Source: JACDHG01 sp963811585 | GTDB taxonomy: Bacteria > Actinomycetota > Actinomycetes > Propionibacteriales > Nocardioidaceae | Assembly (NCBI GenBank): GCA_963811585.1 | Contig: CAWERR010000006.1 | Location: 558,001 to 622,000 of the forward strand | Direction of reading: 5' to 3' | Length of the DNA stretch: 64,000 nucleotides | Part shown: in pieces, positions 63,770 through 64,000 of the stretch | How positions within the stretch are numbered: position 1 is the first letter of the stretch | How the letters are laid out: every line of letters begins with the position of its first letter | Program-made: the position numbers and the translations under genes | The notes under the pieces: model-generated | What the model saw: only the letters and a program-made list of their open reading frames with translations | What the model was told of the DNA's origin: nothing | The model's database searches: none

Positions 63770-64000
63770 TGAGGCTTCACCTCGGGCTGCGTCTCCTTGG
63801 TCGCCGGCGCGTCGGGGAGGGTCCTCTCGAGCTCCTCATGTAGTGCGTCGAGCTCTGAGCCGCCGGCCATCATCCGGACGAGCTCGTCGAGCGTCATCTC
63901 GGCCTTGGGGAAGTCGCCCATGCTCCGGCCGCGGCGCAAGATGATGAACCTGTCACCGACCGGGTAGGCATGGTGTGGGTTGTGGGTGATGAACACGACG
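63766..64000 (-). CDS. sugar ABC transporter ATP-binding protein, C-terminal end
   Basis: About 78 residues, cut by the window edge. VVFITHNPHHAYPVGDRFIILRRG is the end of the ATPase core (switch His in ITHN), typical of the carbohydrate (CUT2, XylG/RbsA single-domain) ATPases. The tail ELVRMMAGGSELDALHEELE is also family-like. Overlaps the second oxidoreductase by 4 nt. Confidence 0.88.
   Translation of the reverse strand, partial: VVFITHNPHHAYPVGDRFIILRRGRSMGDFPKAEMTLDELVRMMAGGSELDALHEELERTLPDAPATKETQPEVKPQ

Overview
The window is chromosomal DNA of a high-GC actinobacterium. It has GTG starts, many 4-nt ATGA/GTGA gene overlaps, DivIVA and SepF in the division cluster, a translational-type T-box before ileS, and a MurE carrying the DNPR motif of diaminopimelate-adding enzymes. 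Gene content and order resemble the Mycobacterium tuberculosis stretch from wag31 to the plsC-like gene (Rv2145c to Rv2182c). Repeat style and content suggest Nocardioidaceae or Intrasporangiaceae, but the genus cannot be fixed from the sequence alone.

Layout. 1-3.4 kb (minus): start of dnaE1, an RluA-family pseudouridine synthase, lspA, and a DksA/TraR zinc-finger protein with a long Lys/Ala repeat tail. 3.5-6.9 kb (plus): ileS under an Ile T-box. 6.9-25.9 kb (minus): an unbroken division and cell wall (dcw) cluster, transcribed mraZ, small membrane ORF, rsmH, ftsL, ftsI, murE, murF, mraY, murD, ftsW, murG, murC, ftsQ, ftsZ, pgeF, yggS, sepF, yggT, divIVA. Four 10-bp-spaced MraZ boxes sit on its promoter. 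26.4-31 kb (plus): moxR, DUF58, and a TgpA-like transglutaminase. 31-39 kb: DUF3040, a secreted L,D-transpeptidase, then a minus-strand DNA-damage operon (DUF6504, dnaE2, methyltransferase, dinB) behind a perfect LexA box. 39-44 kb: a YbaK-like deacylase, a secreted hypothetical protein, an alkaline-phosphatase-family protein and a secreted amidase. 44-56.6 kb: an ATP-grasp/FAD-desaturase pair, metF, a polyprenyl diphosphate synthase, an Rv2175c homologue, a PknL-like PASTA kinase, an EamA transporter, threonine aldolase, class II DAHP synthase and a PPi-type phosphofructokinase. 57-64 kb: plsC, an esterase, three membrane proteins, a TIGR00300 (LOR/SDH) enzyme, and a minus-strand sugar/cyclitol operon (ABC ATPase and two Gfo/Idh/MocA dehydrogenases).

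Two features run through the second half. First, several genes carry frameshifts. Wherever the frame can be rebuilt completely the lesion is one extra base (aroG needs exactly five, the L,D-transpeptidase three, the polyprenyl synthase one, dnaE2 one). This looks like insertion-type sequencing error in poorly covered patches, not gene decay. Second, there are several families of short dispersed repeats: a palindromic GGTCGAGCYTGTCGAGACC element found twice inside dnaE2 and at two other loci; a 22-bp tandem repeat at two loci, with inverted sub-arrays at one; a 51-bp repeat; and a 73-bp tandem repeat with inverted ends. At least eight genes appear to start on leaderless mRNAs, with a TANNNT box 6-7 nt before the start codon.
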